Position numbers and translations under genes: made by a program. 64,000 bases of DNA from DATJGF01 sp035495315 (GTDB taxonomy: Bacteria > Verrucomicrobiota > Verrucomicrobiia > Limisphaerales > UBA8199): contig DATJGF010000173.1 in NCBI GenBank assembly GCA_035495315.1, positions 47,103-111,102 on the forward strand. The letters are read 5' to 3'. Under the pieces are notes generated by a model, which ran no database searches, was not told the DNA's origin, and saw nothing but the letters and a program-made list of their open reading frames with translations. The stretch's first letter is position 1. Each line of letters opens with the position of its first letter. Of the stretch, positions 8,951-17,337 are shown piece after piece.

Positions 8951-10657
8951 TTACCAAAAGATAATGTTCAACAGCACCGTCGCCGCGAGCACTAACACAC
9001 CTAAGGTCACAGGCTGCTTGTACCATGGCTCATGCTCCGACTCAGGCTTGGGTGTCAGCGAGTACACCAGGCCCTTAAGTTCAGCATCGGTTTTGGTCCT
9101 TTCAGTGGCAAGGGAAACCAGGATCGTCACCACAAAACAAGACGTCCACGCCACAATCGCCATCCAAAAGTTCTGGCCCATCTCACTGTGAAACGTGAAT
9201 TCTTTGCCCAGCCACCCGCCTTTAATCCCGACCTCAGCCCCTTCCGAGAGCGCCAGTCCGTGGAAAATCGCCGCCCCGAGCGTGCCGCTCAATAAGCCCA
9301 CAAAAGCCCCATGGCCCGTTGTTCGCCGCCAGAACATGCCAAGCAGGAACGTCGCGAACAGCGGCGCATTCACAAACCCAAATACCAACTGCAGCATATC
9401 CATGATGTTATTGAACTTCGACGCCAGATACGCTGCCCCCACGCTGACCAGGATGCCAAACACGGTCGCCCACCGCCCCATCGCGAGATAATGCTTATCC
9501 GTTCTATTCGGGGCGAGATAGCTCTGGTAAATGTCGTAAGTCCAAACCGTGTTGAATGCTGTCACATTCCCCGCCATACCGGACATGAATGAAGCCATCA
9601 ATGCCGTAAACCCTATCCCAAGCAAGCCGGTGGGAAAGTACTTCGCCAGCATCGCTGGTATGGTCAGGTTGTAGTCCGGCGTGCCGTCCTTCCCGATCGG
9701 TAAAAACTGATGCCCGCCGGAATAATGCAATGCTATCGCAATCATTCCCGGCAGAATCACCAACGCCGGAAAAAGCATCTTCGGGATGGCGGCAATCAAT
9801 GGCGTCCGACGCGCCGCCGACATCGAATCAGCTGCCATCGCCCGCTGCACCACCAAAAAATCCGTGCACCAATAACCAAACGACAGCACAAATCCCAAGC
9901 CCATCACCATGCCGAACCAGCCGATCCCCATCGGGTTCTCCAGCGGACTGCCCATGTGCTTCCAGGAATCGGTCCACGTGCCGGGTGCGAAATGCTCGCT
10001 CACCGCAACGGGCACCAATTTCTCCTTCAAGGCGGCCCAACCCCCGGCGTCCTTCAGGCCCAGAAACACCAGTGGCGCAAACCCAAACACGATCATGAAA
10101 AATTGCAGCACCTCGTTGTAAATCGCTGACGTGAGGCCACCAAGAAAAATGTATGCCAGGACGATCAACGCCGAAATCGCAATGCAACCGTTATAGTTCC
10201 AACCCAGGAGCGTCTCCATCAACCGCGCCAGCGCATGCATTGAGATCCCGGAGGAAAACACCGTCATGACCGCAAACGAAATCGCATTGAACCCGCGCGT
10301 CTTCTCGTCGAAACGCAGCTTGAGGTATTCCGGAACCGATCGCGCCCTCGACCCGTAGTAAAACGGCATCATGAATATCGCAAGAAATACCATCGCCGGA
10401 ATCGCCCCGACCCAGTAAAAATGGCTGGTCATGATCCCATACTTCGCGCCCGACGCAGCCATCCCGATCACTTCCTGCGCCCCCAGGTTCGCCGAGAGAA
10501 AGGCCAATCCCGTCACCCACGCCGGTATCGACCGCCCTGACAGAAAAAAATCCGTGCTTCCCTTCATGTAACGCTTGAGCGCCCAACCGATGCTCAAAAC
10601 GAAAGCGAAGTAAATCAGGAGGATGGCGTAATCAATGCCGCCGAGTTGAATGTGCAT
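8951..10657 (-). CDS. Sodium:solute symporter family protein, SGLT-like (probable Na+/sugar symporter)
   Basis: A 568-aa inner-membrane protein with roughly 13-14 hydrophobic helices spread over its whole length. The N-terminus (GGIDYAILLIYFAFVLSIGWALKRYMKGSTDFFLSGRS in pattern) and the GLAFLSANLGAQEVIGMAASGAKYG stretch are typical of SSS transporters of the SGLT branch. A G(A)QE-type motif is known in sugar-transporting members. It likely imports galactose or another hexose with Na+, which fits galK downstream. The substrate is inferred from context only. It is the first gene of the minus-strand group symporter / 68-aa protein / galK. Confidence 0.88.
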   Translation of the reverse strand: MHIQLGGIDYAILLIYFAFVLSIGWALKRYMKGSTDFFLSGRSIPAWVTGLAFLSANLGAQEVIGMAASGAKYGIMTSHFYWVGAIPAMVFLAIFMMPFYYGSRARSVPEYLKLRFDEKTRGFNAISFAVMTVFSSGISMHALARLMETLLGWNYNGCIAISALIVLAYIFLGGLTSAIYNEVLQFFMIVFGFAPLVFLGLKDAGGWAALKEKLVPVAVSEHFAPGTWTDSWKHMGSPLENPMGIGWFGMVMGLGFVLSFGYWCTDFLVVQRAMAADSMSAARRTPLIAAIPKMLFPALVILPGMIAIALHYSGGHQFLPIGKDGTPDYNLTIPAMLAKYFPTGLLGIGFTALMASFMSGMAGNVTAFNTVWTYDIYQSYLAPNRTDKHYLAMGRWATVFGILVSVGAAYLASKFNNIMDMLQLVFGFVNAPLFATFLLGMFWRRTTGHGAFVGLLSGTLGAAIFHGLALSEGAEVGIKGGWLGKEFTFHSEMGQNFWMAIVAWTSCFVVTILVSLATERTKTDAELKGLVYSLTPKPESEHEPWYKQPVTLGVLVLAATVLLNIIFW

Positions 10658-10728
10658 AATACGCGGTAATCCGAATGCCCCAGAGTCTTAAGGAGTTTGC
10701 ACACGAATGTCAATTCTCCTGGAAGAAG

Positions 10729-10749
10729 CGGCAGGCGTCCCGCCTGCCG
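10729..10749. repeat. Short perfect hairpin (REP-like)
   Basis: CGGCAGGCG and CGCCTGCCG flank a 3-nt loop, forming a 9-bp perfect stem upstream of the symporter gene. It is a different palindrome type from the CCCTCTCC family at 5652, 7081 and 8507. The flanking 10658-10918 region shows no convincing gene. Confidence 0.5.
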
Positions 10750-10918
10750 TAGAGCCGGGCATCCTGCACCGCGGGACAAGACGCACGGCCGGCCACTTTC
10801 GGGCGACGGGGTGCTGATGTTGGTCACGACCAGTACCAGTATGCCATGAACGGCAGTGAGCCGTGTGCAGGCACGACGCGGAAGCCCTTAAGTTAGAGGC
10901 TTGCCCCTCGGAGGATTC

Positions 10919-11150
10919 GCGCATCTCAGATTTTTCGTGCGCGTACGCCTCTCATTAACACCCTGCCTCAGCGGGGTGTAACGCGGGATCCGAGGCACCG
11001 GTCAACCGTTTTAACGGTTTTCTAGCTCGTGGCACGACCCGGACCTAGAAACCGTTAAAACGGTTGCCTGTCTCTCTCCGGGCCATAACACCCCGCTGAA
11101 GTTCTGAAGCAGGGTGTTAATGAGAGCGTGCGGAAAAATCTCAGATGCGC
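10919..11150. mobile_element. Palindromic MITE-like element, copy A
   Basis: A 232-bp, almost wholly self-complementary element. It is bounded by perfect 18-bp inverted repeats, GCGCATCTCAGATTTTTC at 10919-10936 and its complement at 11133-11150. Inside them a second pair of inverted arms starts CTCTCATTAACACCCTG. Each arm also carries its own small hairpin AACCGTT-TT-AACGGTT (11004-11019 and 11050-11065). A diverged second copy in reverse orientation lies at 17056-17307. It contains no credible reading frame. It could be a non-autonomous transposable element or a structured RNA; no clear target-site duplication was seen at this copy. Confidence 0.8.
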
Positions 11151-11522
11151 GCAAGCCTAGGTTCCATGCGAGTTCAATCGTTCAATCATCGCCGTCCATT
11201 GACGCGCTGGCAATGAAGTCTCTTTCCTCCTCGCGCAGGCCCTGCCTCCACTTCAGATGCACAATCGCCGGAGTTAACTCATCCAGCAACGCCCGCCCTT
11301 CCGCCTTCGGCGCATACCTCCGCACCGCATCTACCATGAAAGGGCTCGAGCCTCCTTCGATCCATAATCTATCTGGGCAATTGCCCCCTGGGAGGCACAG
11401 TTGCGCATTCAGAGCCCCAGTTAGCCAACTGGCTCCAGAATGGCGGTATTCGGACGGCGGGCACGTGGGGCTTTGGCCGGCGGGAGAAAACGGCAAAGAG
11501 TTCTGCCCGATCAAACTGACTC
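11151..11522. other. Unassigned 372-bp stretch, possibly a gene remnant
   Basis: Between palindromic copy A and the last DGPF gene there is no recognisable intact gene. A minus-strand frame over 11182-11400 (RRYAPKAEGRALLDELTPAIVHLKWRQ-like) and a plus-strand frame ending at 11530 each have protein-like composition. Neither has a start, family match or ribosome-binding site. It may be a decayed gene end left beside the mobile element. Confidence 0.3.
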
Positions 11523-11921
11523 TTAAATAACCATCCCCCAGCACGGAGCTGACAAGTAGCGGCCGTCGTCTCGAAGCTTTTCCTCCACCGGCCGCACCTC
11601 GATGCTTCCGAGCCGCACCGACGGCCATCGCGAGGCGATCTGGATCGCCTCGTTTAGATCCTGCGCTTGAATCAGGAAAAACCCGCCCAACGTCTCCTTC
11701 GTCTCGGCAAAGGGACCGTCACTGAGTGACACATTGCCGTCTCGCACCCGGACGGTCGTTGCAGTCTGAACACTTTGCAGCGCCTCCACCGCGATGACGT
11801 AACCGCGTTTCTTCAATTCATCAAGATAAGTCAGCGTTTCATTCCGCAGCGCCTCCCACTCGCTCTTGGAAAGCGCGTTGAGTTTGTTCTCTTCCTCGTA
11901 AGCAAGACACAGGTACTTCAT
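11523..11921 (-). CDS. YCII-related (DGPF) domain protein, copy 2
   Basis: A 132-aa cytoplasmic protein of the YCII-related/DGPF family. It begins MKYLCLAYEEE, the usual first strand, and carries the hallmark SDGPFAETKETLGGFFLIQA at mid-length, then an E-A-I-x-x-A-S-R-W-P helix. The family has a ferredoxin-like fold. Such proteins are often linked to ECF42 sigma factors, but their reaction is unknown. It is the last gene of a minus-strand row VOC / DGPF / VOC / DGPF (13289 to 11523), with only 11 bp separating it from the VOC gene upstream. Its pairing with a VOC protein repeats the arrangement at 12391-13289. Confidence 0.88.
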   Translation of the reverse strand: MKYLCLAYEEENKLNALSKSEWEALRNETLTYLDELKKRGYVIAVEALQSVQTATTVRVRDGNVSLSDGPFAETKETLGGFFLIQAQDLNEAIQIASRWPSVRLGSIEVRPVEEKLRDDGRYLSAPCWGMVI

Positions 11922-11932
11922 ATGTTTCGCCC

Positions 11933-12376
11933 TTACCGGTTATACGCCTTCTGGAGCGCCTGAATATCGAGCTTGTCCATCTGCAGCATCGCCTGCATCA
12001 CTCGCTTTGACCGTTCCTCATCCTCATCGTTCAGCATGTCGCCTAACACCGATGGCACCACCTGCCACGAGACGCCAAACTGGTCTTTGAGCCAGCCGCA
12101 CCTGCTCTTTTCGCCTCCCGCGGAGAGCTTTTCCCACAAATAGTCGATCTCTTCTTGCGTCTCGCAATGGATGAAGAATGAAATCGCTTCGGTGAACTTG
12201 AATTGCGGCCCGCCGTTCAGTGCGATGAAGCTCAGTCCTTCGAGCTGAAAACTTGCCGACATGGGCGAGACGCTGTCGACCTTGGAATTCTTGAAGATCG
12301 ACGTGTAGAATCGCGCTGCTTGCTCCGCCTTGCCGTCGAACCACAAGAACGGCGTTATCTTTTGAATTCGTTTCAT
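11933..12376 (-). CDS. VOC-family protein, PhnB/3-demethylubiquinone methyltransferase-like, copy 2
   Basis: A 147-aa protein of the glyoxalase/bleomycin-resistance (VOC) superfamily, PhnB-like branch. It has ITPFLWFDGKAEQAARFYTSIF (pattern of the first beta-alpha unit), FIALNGGP, and a C-terminal DQFGVSWQVVPSVL motif, which is the usual end of this subfamily. VOC folds bind a metal and a small substrate; the substrate is unknown. Despite the older family name it is not expected to be a methyltransferase. It lies between two DGPF genes with gaps of 11 and 14 bp, so co-transcription is expected. Confidence 0.87.
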   Translation of the reverse strand: MKRIQKITPFLWFDGKAEQAARFYTSIFKNSKVDSVSPMSASFQLEGLSFIALNGGPQFKFTEAISFFIHCETQEEIDYLWEKLSAGGEKSRCGWLKDQFGVSWQVVPSVLGDMLNDEDEERSKRVMQAMLQMDKLDIQALQKAYNR

Positions 12377-12390
12377 GAGAAGCCAACCCT

Positions 12391-12840
12391 TTATTTCGGC
12401 GCGGCGCTTTTGTTGACCTGCCGGCGTACCGTCGGATTATCCGCAGCCCTCTGCACATCCGGTGGAAAATCCGACATCTCAAATACCTGTCGTAACTCGA
12501 CAACGTCTCCGTCCGCAGCCGGGCAGCGTTTGACCCATTCAAGCGCCTCCTCTTTCGATTTGGTCTGAATCATCCAAAAGCCGCCCACCACTTCCTTAGC
12601 CTCGACGAACGGACCGTCCGTCACGGTCGGGTTGCCACTCGAAAATGCCACCCGCGCTCCTTTGACCAGTGGCTGAAGCCCATCGAGCGATACCAACACG
12701 CCTGCCTTGGCCAACTCTTCGTTGTACTTCATCATCCTGGCGACCGCATCCGCCGGCGGGGTAAAGCCTTCGCCTGCTCGCTGCCCCGCTGGAGCATCCG
12801 GTTGATAAACGCGCGGAATCATAAACATTACGAATCTCAT
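12391..12840 (-). CDS. YCII-related (DGPF) domain protein, copy 1
   Basis: A 149-aa protein with the N-terminal strand MRFVMFMIPRVYQP, a P-P-A-D-A-V-A-R-M-M-K-Y-N-E-E-L helix, and the family signature VTDGPFVEAKEVVGGFWMIQ. The C-terminus (VVELRQVFEMSDFP) is typical of DGPF proteins associated with ECF sigma factors. It is longer than copy 2 and clearly diverged from it, so the pair is not a recent duplication. It sits 32 bp after the VOC copy 1 stop and 14 bp before the VOC copy 2 start. Confidence 0.88.
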   Translation of the reverse strand: MRFVMFMIPRVYQPDAPAGQRAGEGFTPPADAVARMMKYNEELAKAGVLVSLDGLQPLVKGARVAFSSGNPTVTDGPFVEAKEVVGGFWMIQTKSKEEALEWVKRCPAADGDVVELRQVFEMSDFPPDVQRAADNPTVRRQVNKSAAPK

Positions 12841-12872
12841 AGCTTAATCCTCTTTGTTGTTGGTTAGTTCTC

Positions 12873-13289
12873 TCATTGCATTACCAATATCATCCAACCG
12901 ACTCCAAAACGATCCGCCACCATGCCAAATCGCGGCGAAAAGAAAGTCTTGGTTAATGGCATTTGGACCTGACCGCCGTCGGCTAAGGCCGCGAATAGTT
13001 TGTCGGCTTCCACCTCTGTGGGGACAGTCAGCGAAAGCGAGAAACCTTGGAAACTTGGCTTGCCGGTGCACCGTCCATCAGAGGCCATCAATGTTGTCTC
13101 GCCAAAGCGGAAACTGGCGTGCATGACCTTTTCCGGCGCGGCACCCGGGCAGCCGCCAGGCTCGGGACTGTCTTTAAATCGCATCAACGCGGTCACCTCC
13201 GCGCCGATCGCTTGTCGGTAAAACTCCAGCGCCTCTTCACAGCGCCCGTCGAAGAATAGGTAAGGCTGAAGGATTCTTTTTGTGCTCAT
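12873..13289 (-). CDS. VOC-family protein, PhnB-like, copy 1
   Basis: A 138-aa VOC-superfamily protein starting MSTKRILQPYLFFDGRCEEALEFYR, a classic PhnB-like opening. It continues with HASFRFGETTLMASDG and ends MVADRFGVGWMIL. The substrate is unknown. It is the first gene of the minus-strand VOC/DGPF row. The upstream 230 bp (13290-13518), shared with the divergent CotH gene, must carry promoters for both sides, but none could be assigned with confidence. Confidence 0.87.
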   Translation of the reverse strand: MSTKRILQPYLFFDGRCEEALEFYRQAIGAEVTALMRFKDSPEPGGCPGAAPEKVMHASFRFGETTLMASDGRCTGKPSFQGFSLSLTVPTEVEADKLFAALADGGQVQMPLTKTFFSPRFGMVADRFGVGWMILVMQ

Positions 13290-13518
13290 GTTTTTGTCTT
13301 TGTTTTATTGGTTTTCAGTTTCGTTCGCCAATCAAATGGCTATTACATCTATTGGTCGTCTGCCTCACTCCGAAATCGACAGGCTCTCAAAATTATTTTT
13401 CGAATTCCCATGGCTCATAAACATGCAAGAAAATCCGGGTAATTCTTAATCTTTCCTTAAGGTCTCTCGACTAGACTGTATCGCAAAAGACAGCAATAAT
13501 GATTTCGCAACCCTATCC

Positions 13519-15609
13519 ATGCGCTTAAAAGCGTCACCCAACCCCCAGCGAACCTCGCTGGCGTTCCTCGCCGCAGGTGGATTGCTCCTGGCGCTGCTCG
13601 CCGCGGCGTTGGCCCTGCAAAAAAGCAATCCCATCTCCCCGGCCGGCGCCAGGATTGAGCCCGATGGCTTGTATCACCTTACCAACATCTGGACCGTCCA
13701 TTTCAGATTTACTGCCGATCAGTGGGAAGCGATGGAACCTAAAGGTGGGTTCGGCCCGTTCGGCGGTCCAGGCCGTCCCGGGGGTCCGGGTCCTTTCAGA
13801 GGTCCGGGCGGACCTGGTCCTGGACCACGCGGACCAGGAGAAGGCCCCGGAGGCTTTGGCCCGGCAATGTTTTTGACCCCGGCCTTCCTGAAGGACGGCG
13901 ATGCAAATCACGACGGCCGCCTCTCCCGTGAGGAATTCCAAGCCCTCGCTGCCAAGTGGTTCACGGCTTGGGACACAAATCATTCCGGCAAATTGGACGA
14001 AACCAAGATTAGAGCCGGGTTGAACTCAGCTTTGGGATCCGGCGGAGGCATGGGTCCTTTTGGAGGCCCGGGCAATCGTCGACCAGGCATGAATCTGCAG
14101 GGGCCTGAAGGGAAACGTAACGGCCTCGCCTCCGCGATGGGCATCCAGTTCAATTACGTTCACGCGGAACTCGAATTCGAGGGCATTACCTTCAAAGATG
14201 TCGGGGTCCGTTACAAGGGGAACGGCACGTTTATGGAGTCGCGCGGCTCCCTCAAGCGGTCGCTCAAGGTCGATTTGAACCATTTTGCCAAAGGCCAAAA
14301 GTTGGCCGACGTCTCGAAGCTCAACTTCAATAACAATGTCACCGACGTGAGCTGGATGAACGAGGTGCTCTCGTATCGGCTTTACCGGGATGCGGGAGTC
14401 CCGGCTCCTCAAACTGCTTATGCCCGCGTTTACGTGACCGTGCCGGGGAAATTCGATCACCAATACCTTGGCCTCTACTCGCTGGTTGAAGATGTCGATC
14501 GGCTCTTTGCCCTTAAACGCTTTGGCACTCGGAGTGGCGCAATCTTCAAACCCGTTACTTCCAGTCTCTTTTCTGATCTCGGCAATGATTGGCCTAGGTA
14601 CAACCAAACTTACGATCCAAAGACCTCGCTCTTCGATGAACAAAAACAGCGAGTGATTGGACTGGCGCGACTCGTCAGCTCGGCCGACGATAAAACCTTC
14701 GCCGCCAAAATCGGCGAGTTCATTGACCTGGCGGAGTTCGCGCGCTTTATGGCCGTTATGGTTTTCCTTTCCGATATGGACGGCATCCTCGGCCCCGGAC
14801 AGAACCTTTACCTTTATCTTCATCCAAAGTCTCAATGGTTCACGTTTATCCCTTGGGACCAGGATCATTCGTTTGGTCAATTCGGGATGCGCGGCACACA
14901 ACAACAGCGCGAAAACTTGAGCATAGCCAAGCCCTGGGACGGCGAAAACCGATTCCTCGAGCGGATGTATAACCTTGCAGAATTTCAAAGACTTTACCGC
15001 GCTGCGCTTAAAGAATTCAGCGGAACCATCTTTAACCCTGAGCGATTTCGCCAGCAAGTCGATGAAGTTGGCGCGGCTATCCGTCAGGCCGTCGCCGACG
15101 AATCCGAAGAAAAAGTGGCGCGCTTCGACGAAGTCGTCGCCGGTGGCAACGTTCCACAAAGGGGTTTTGGCGGCAGGATGGGTCCCCCCTTCGGCGGGTT
15201 TGGCGACCCGATGAAATCGATCAAGGGTTTTGTGAAAGTCCGTGCGCAATCCATCAGCGATCAACTCGATGGAAAATCCGAGGGCTTAACCGTTACCGGT
15301 TTTGGATTCCGCCCGGGCGGACGAGGGCCCGGTGGCCCACCCGGCGGCTTTGGTCCGGGGATGTTCCTGGGACCGGCCTGGATGCAAGCTCTGGATCCAC
15401 AGAAAAAAGGCGAATTGTCCCTCGACGACTTTACCCGAGGTTTTATCGGTTGGTTCGACTCCTGGAACACAGATAAGAGTGGGATTCTCACCGAGGACCA
15501 GTTGCGCTCAGGGATCAACCAAGATCTCTCGCCGTTCCGCGGAGGTCCACCGGGAGGATTCGGCGCACCACCCAATTTTCCAAAACCGCCAGATTCAGAC
15601 GACCGATAG
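13519..15609 (+). CDS. CotH-kinase-family secreted protein with two EF-hand pairs
   Basis: A 696-aa protein with an N-terminal hydrophobic signal (~11-31). A Gly/Pro-rich linker (~76-116) and a pair of EF-hands follow (DANHDGRLSREEF and DTNHSGKLDETK, ~128-165). The CotH domain (~205-500) is marked by GVRYKGNGTF, SLKVDLN, LNFNNN, MNEVLSYRLYRDAGVPAPQ, LGLYSLVEDVD and FIPWDQDHSFG. Another Gly/Pro-rich region and a second EF-hand pair (DPQKKGELSLDDF, NTDKSGILTEDQ) end it. CotH proteins of Bacillus spores phosphorylate proteins, but in this branch the substrate is unknown. It heads an operon with DUF4956 and VTC-domain genes, a combination found in other bacteria. Confidence 0.9.
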   Translation: MRLKASPNPQRTSLAFLAAGGLLLALLAAALALQKSNPISPAGARIEPDGLYHLTNIWTVHFRFTADQWEAMEPKGGFGPFGGPGRPGGPGPFRGPGGPGPGPRGPGEGPGGFGPAMFLTPAFLKDGDANHDGRLSREEFQALAAKWFTAWDTNHSGKLDETKIRAGLNSALGSGGGMGPFGGPGNRRPGMNLQGPEGKRNGLASAMGIQFNYVHAELEFEGITFKDVGVRYKGNGTFMESRGSLKRSLKVDLNHFAKGQKLADVSKLNFNNNVTDVSWMNEVLSYRLYRDAGVPAPQTAYARVYVTVPGKFDHQYLGLYSLVEDVDRLFALKRFGTRSGAIFKPVTSSLFSDLGNDWPRYNQTYDPKTSLFDEQKQRVIGLARLVSSADDKTFAAKIGEFIDLAEFARFMAVMVFLSDMDGILGPGQNLYLYLHPKSQWFTFIPWDQDHSFGQFGMRGTQQQRENLSIAKPWDGENRFLERMYNLAEFQRLYRAALKEFSGTIFNPERFRQQVDEVGAAIRQAVADESEEKVARFDEVVAGGNVPQRGFGGRMGPPFGGFGDPMKSIKGFVKVRAQSISDQLDGKSEGLTVTGFGFRPGGRGPGGPPGGFGPGMFLGPAWMQALDPQKKGELSLDDFTRGFIGWFDSWNTDKSGILTEDQLRSGINQDLSPFRGGPPGGFGAPPNFPKPPDSDDR

Positions 15610-15644
15610 CAAAATCACCCAACTCCGCTTAAATAATATTCCCT

Positions 15645-16331
15645 ATGCAAATTGATGAATCACTTCGCGAACTGTTCCTTAATCCAACCTCGATCGCATC
15701 CTTGCCCAAATTGATTCTGAGCCTCGCACTGGCCGCGCTGCTGGGTTTGATTCTGGGCGAGGCTTATGTGCGTTTCGGTCACTCACTCTCCAATCGCCGC
15801 GCGTTCGCCCGAAACTTCCTAATGCTGACGGTAACCACCACCTTGATCATCAGCATCGTCCGTTCGTCGCTGGCCTTGTCCTTGGGCCTGGTCGGCGCGC
15901 TCTCCATCGTGCGATTCCGAGCCGCGATTAAGGAACCTGAGGAATTGGCCTTCCTGTTTTTGGCCATCAGCACGGGGTTGGGCCTGGGTGCCGGGCAGCC
16001 GATCATCACGGTGACTGCCTTGGTCGTCATTCTCGGCCTGGTCGCCATACGCAGTCAAATAAACCAGCGCCCGGATGAACCTAATCTTTACCTGACCATC
16101 GTCAGTCCGGCCGCAGCCACTCTGGACGCCAATCAGATCATGGAAGCGCTTTCAGCCGAAGGCGCCCGCGCCAGTCTCAAACGGTTTGATCGCTCGCCGG
16201 AACAATTCGAAGCCGCCTTTGTGGTCGATTTCAAGCAGATCGCCAACCTCGAGCGGTTCACCCAGCGACTGCGCGCCCTCAGCCCGCAAGTCAAAGTAAG
16301 TTGTCTCGACCACGGCGGAATCGGTGCCTAG
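15645..16331 (+). CDS. DUF4956 family membrane protein
   Basis: A 228-aa protein with about four transmembrane helices in its first 135 residues (LILSLALAALLGLILGEAYV; FLMLTVTTTLIISIV; LALSLGLVGALSIVRFRAAIKEPEELAFLFLAISTGLGLG; IITVTALVVILGLVAI in pattern) and a soluble ferredoxin-like C-terminal part. GALSIVRFRAAIKEPEEL is the recognisable DUF4956 motif. The function is unknown; it is usually encoded beside a VTC-domain protein and CotH, as here. It lies 35 bp after cotH, and its stop is 3 bp before the VTC gene start. Confidence 0.87.
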   Translation: MQIDESLRELFLNPTSIASLPKLILSLALAALLGLILGEAYVRFGHSLSNRRAFARNFLMLTVTTTLIISIVRSSLALSLGLVGALSIVRFRAAIKEPEELAFLFLAISTGLGLGAGQPIITVTALVVILGLVAIRSQINQRPDEPNLYLTIVSPAAATLDANQIMEALSAEGARASLKRFDRSPEQFEAAFVVDFKQIANLERFTQRLRALSPQVKVSCLDHGGIGA

Positions 16332-16334
16332 CCC

Positions 16335-17015
16335 ATGGGATTTCCATTTCCCAATCCTCGCTACGAGCGCAAGTTCATTGCGGAAGGCTTCACATTGGCT
16401 GAAGCTTTGGCCCTCGTGCGCCGTCATCGGGCCGCCTTCCGAGAGGCCTTTCCGCCGCGCATTGTAAATAATATCTACCTGGATTCGCCCTCGCGGACCG
16501 CTTATTACGACCACATCAACGGCTGCCCGCGCAGGGTTAAGCATCGCGTTCGGTGGTATGGGCCGCTTGACGGCCAAATCCTCCAGCCCATTCTCGAACG
16601 CAAATTCAAGTCCGGCTCCATTAGCGGCAAGGACAGTCATGCGTTGGCCCCCTTTCAACTAAATGGACAACCGGTACGAGCCTCCCTGGCGGTTGCACTT
16701 AACACCGCCGCGTTGCCGGAACAATTGCGGGCGGAGCTAAATCATCTCACTCCGTGCCTGCTCAATCGATACCACCGCCATTATTTTGTCAGTGCCGATC
16801 GCAAATTCCGACTCACGGTCGATTCTGATTTTCAATTCGCCGCCGCGCATAGCCCTTCCGCCAAAATCTCCCCGGGCCGTCCTGGCCTCCCCTCGGTTGT
16901 TCTCGAAGTGAAATTCGACGTTCAGTGTGCCACGCACGCGGAATTGATTACCGATTCGCTTCCGATGCGCCTGAGCCGCTGCTCCAAATTCATCCTCGGC
17001 ATCGAAAGCCTTTGA
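16335..17015 (+). CDS. VTC-domain (polyphosphate polymerase-like) protein
   Basis: A 226-aa protein with the tunnel-fold VTC pattern: RYERKF at the N-terminus, IVNNIYLDSPSRTAYYDHINGCPRRVKHRVRWYG, an ERKFKSG strand and a C-terminal VVLEVKFDV strand followed by RLSRCSKFILGIE. Alternating basic and acidic residues on these strands form the triphosphate site in known members (yeast Vtc4 makes polyphosphate). Whether this copy polymerises phosphate is not known. It follows the DUF4956 gene by 3 bp, so the two are almost certainly translated together. Confidence 0.85.
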   Translation: MGFPFPNPRYERKFIAEGFTLAEALALVRRHRAAFREAFPPRIVNNIYLDSPSRTAYYDHINGCPRRVKHRVRWYGPLDGQILQPILERKFKSGSISGKDSHALAPFQLNGQPVRASLAVALNTAALPEQLRAELNHLTPCLLNRYHRHYFVSADRKFRLTVDSDFQFAAAHSPSAKISPGRPGLPSVVLEVKFDVQCATHAELITDSLPMRLSRCSKFILGIESL

Positions 17016-17055
17016 CTCCCCTTCGTGAGAACCACCTCCCGCCAGTTATAAATAG

Positions 17056-17307
17056 GGTGCACCTTCCAGATTTTTCCAGCGTCTTGCCTCTCATTAACAC
17101 CATGCTTCAGCTTCAGCGGGTGTTATGGCCGGGAGAGAGACGGACAACCGTTTTAACGGTTTCTCGGTTCGGGTCGTGCTACGAGCTAGGAAACCGTTAA
17201 AATTAAAACGGTTGACCGGTGCCTCGGGTCCCGCGTTACACCCCGTTTCAGCTGAAGCAGGGTGTTAATGAGAAGCCTACGCGCAGGAAAAATCTGGGAT
17301 GCGCACC
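17056..17307. mobile_element. Palindromic MITE-like element, copy B (reverse orientation to copy A)
   Basis: A 252-bp self-complementary element that aligns with the reverse complement of the element at 10919-11150. The imperfect outer repeats begin GGTGC at both ends. The inner arms start CTCTCATTAACACC, and the AACCGTTTTAACGG core hairpin is present in both arms; the right arm has an extra AAATTA-type insertion (17185-17215). The flanks read ATAAATAG on the left and ATAATAG on the right, a weak hint of a target duplication. It fills most of the 322-bp gap after the VTC gene; nothing else is visible there. Confidence 0.78.
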
Positions 17308-17337
17308 ATAATAGCCACCCCGCAACAAACGCTACTT

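Noticed and set aside
9710..10129. Long plus-strand frames opposite the SSS symporter
   Set aside because: Antisense shadow frames of a clear, family-supported gene on the other strand, with His/Arg/Pro-rich composition.
14026..15264. 412-codon minus-strand frame opposite cotH
   Set aside because: Long but entirely antisense to the well-supported CotH gene, with no recognisable domain.
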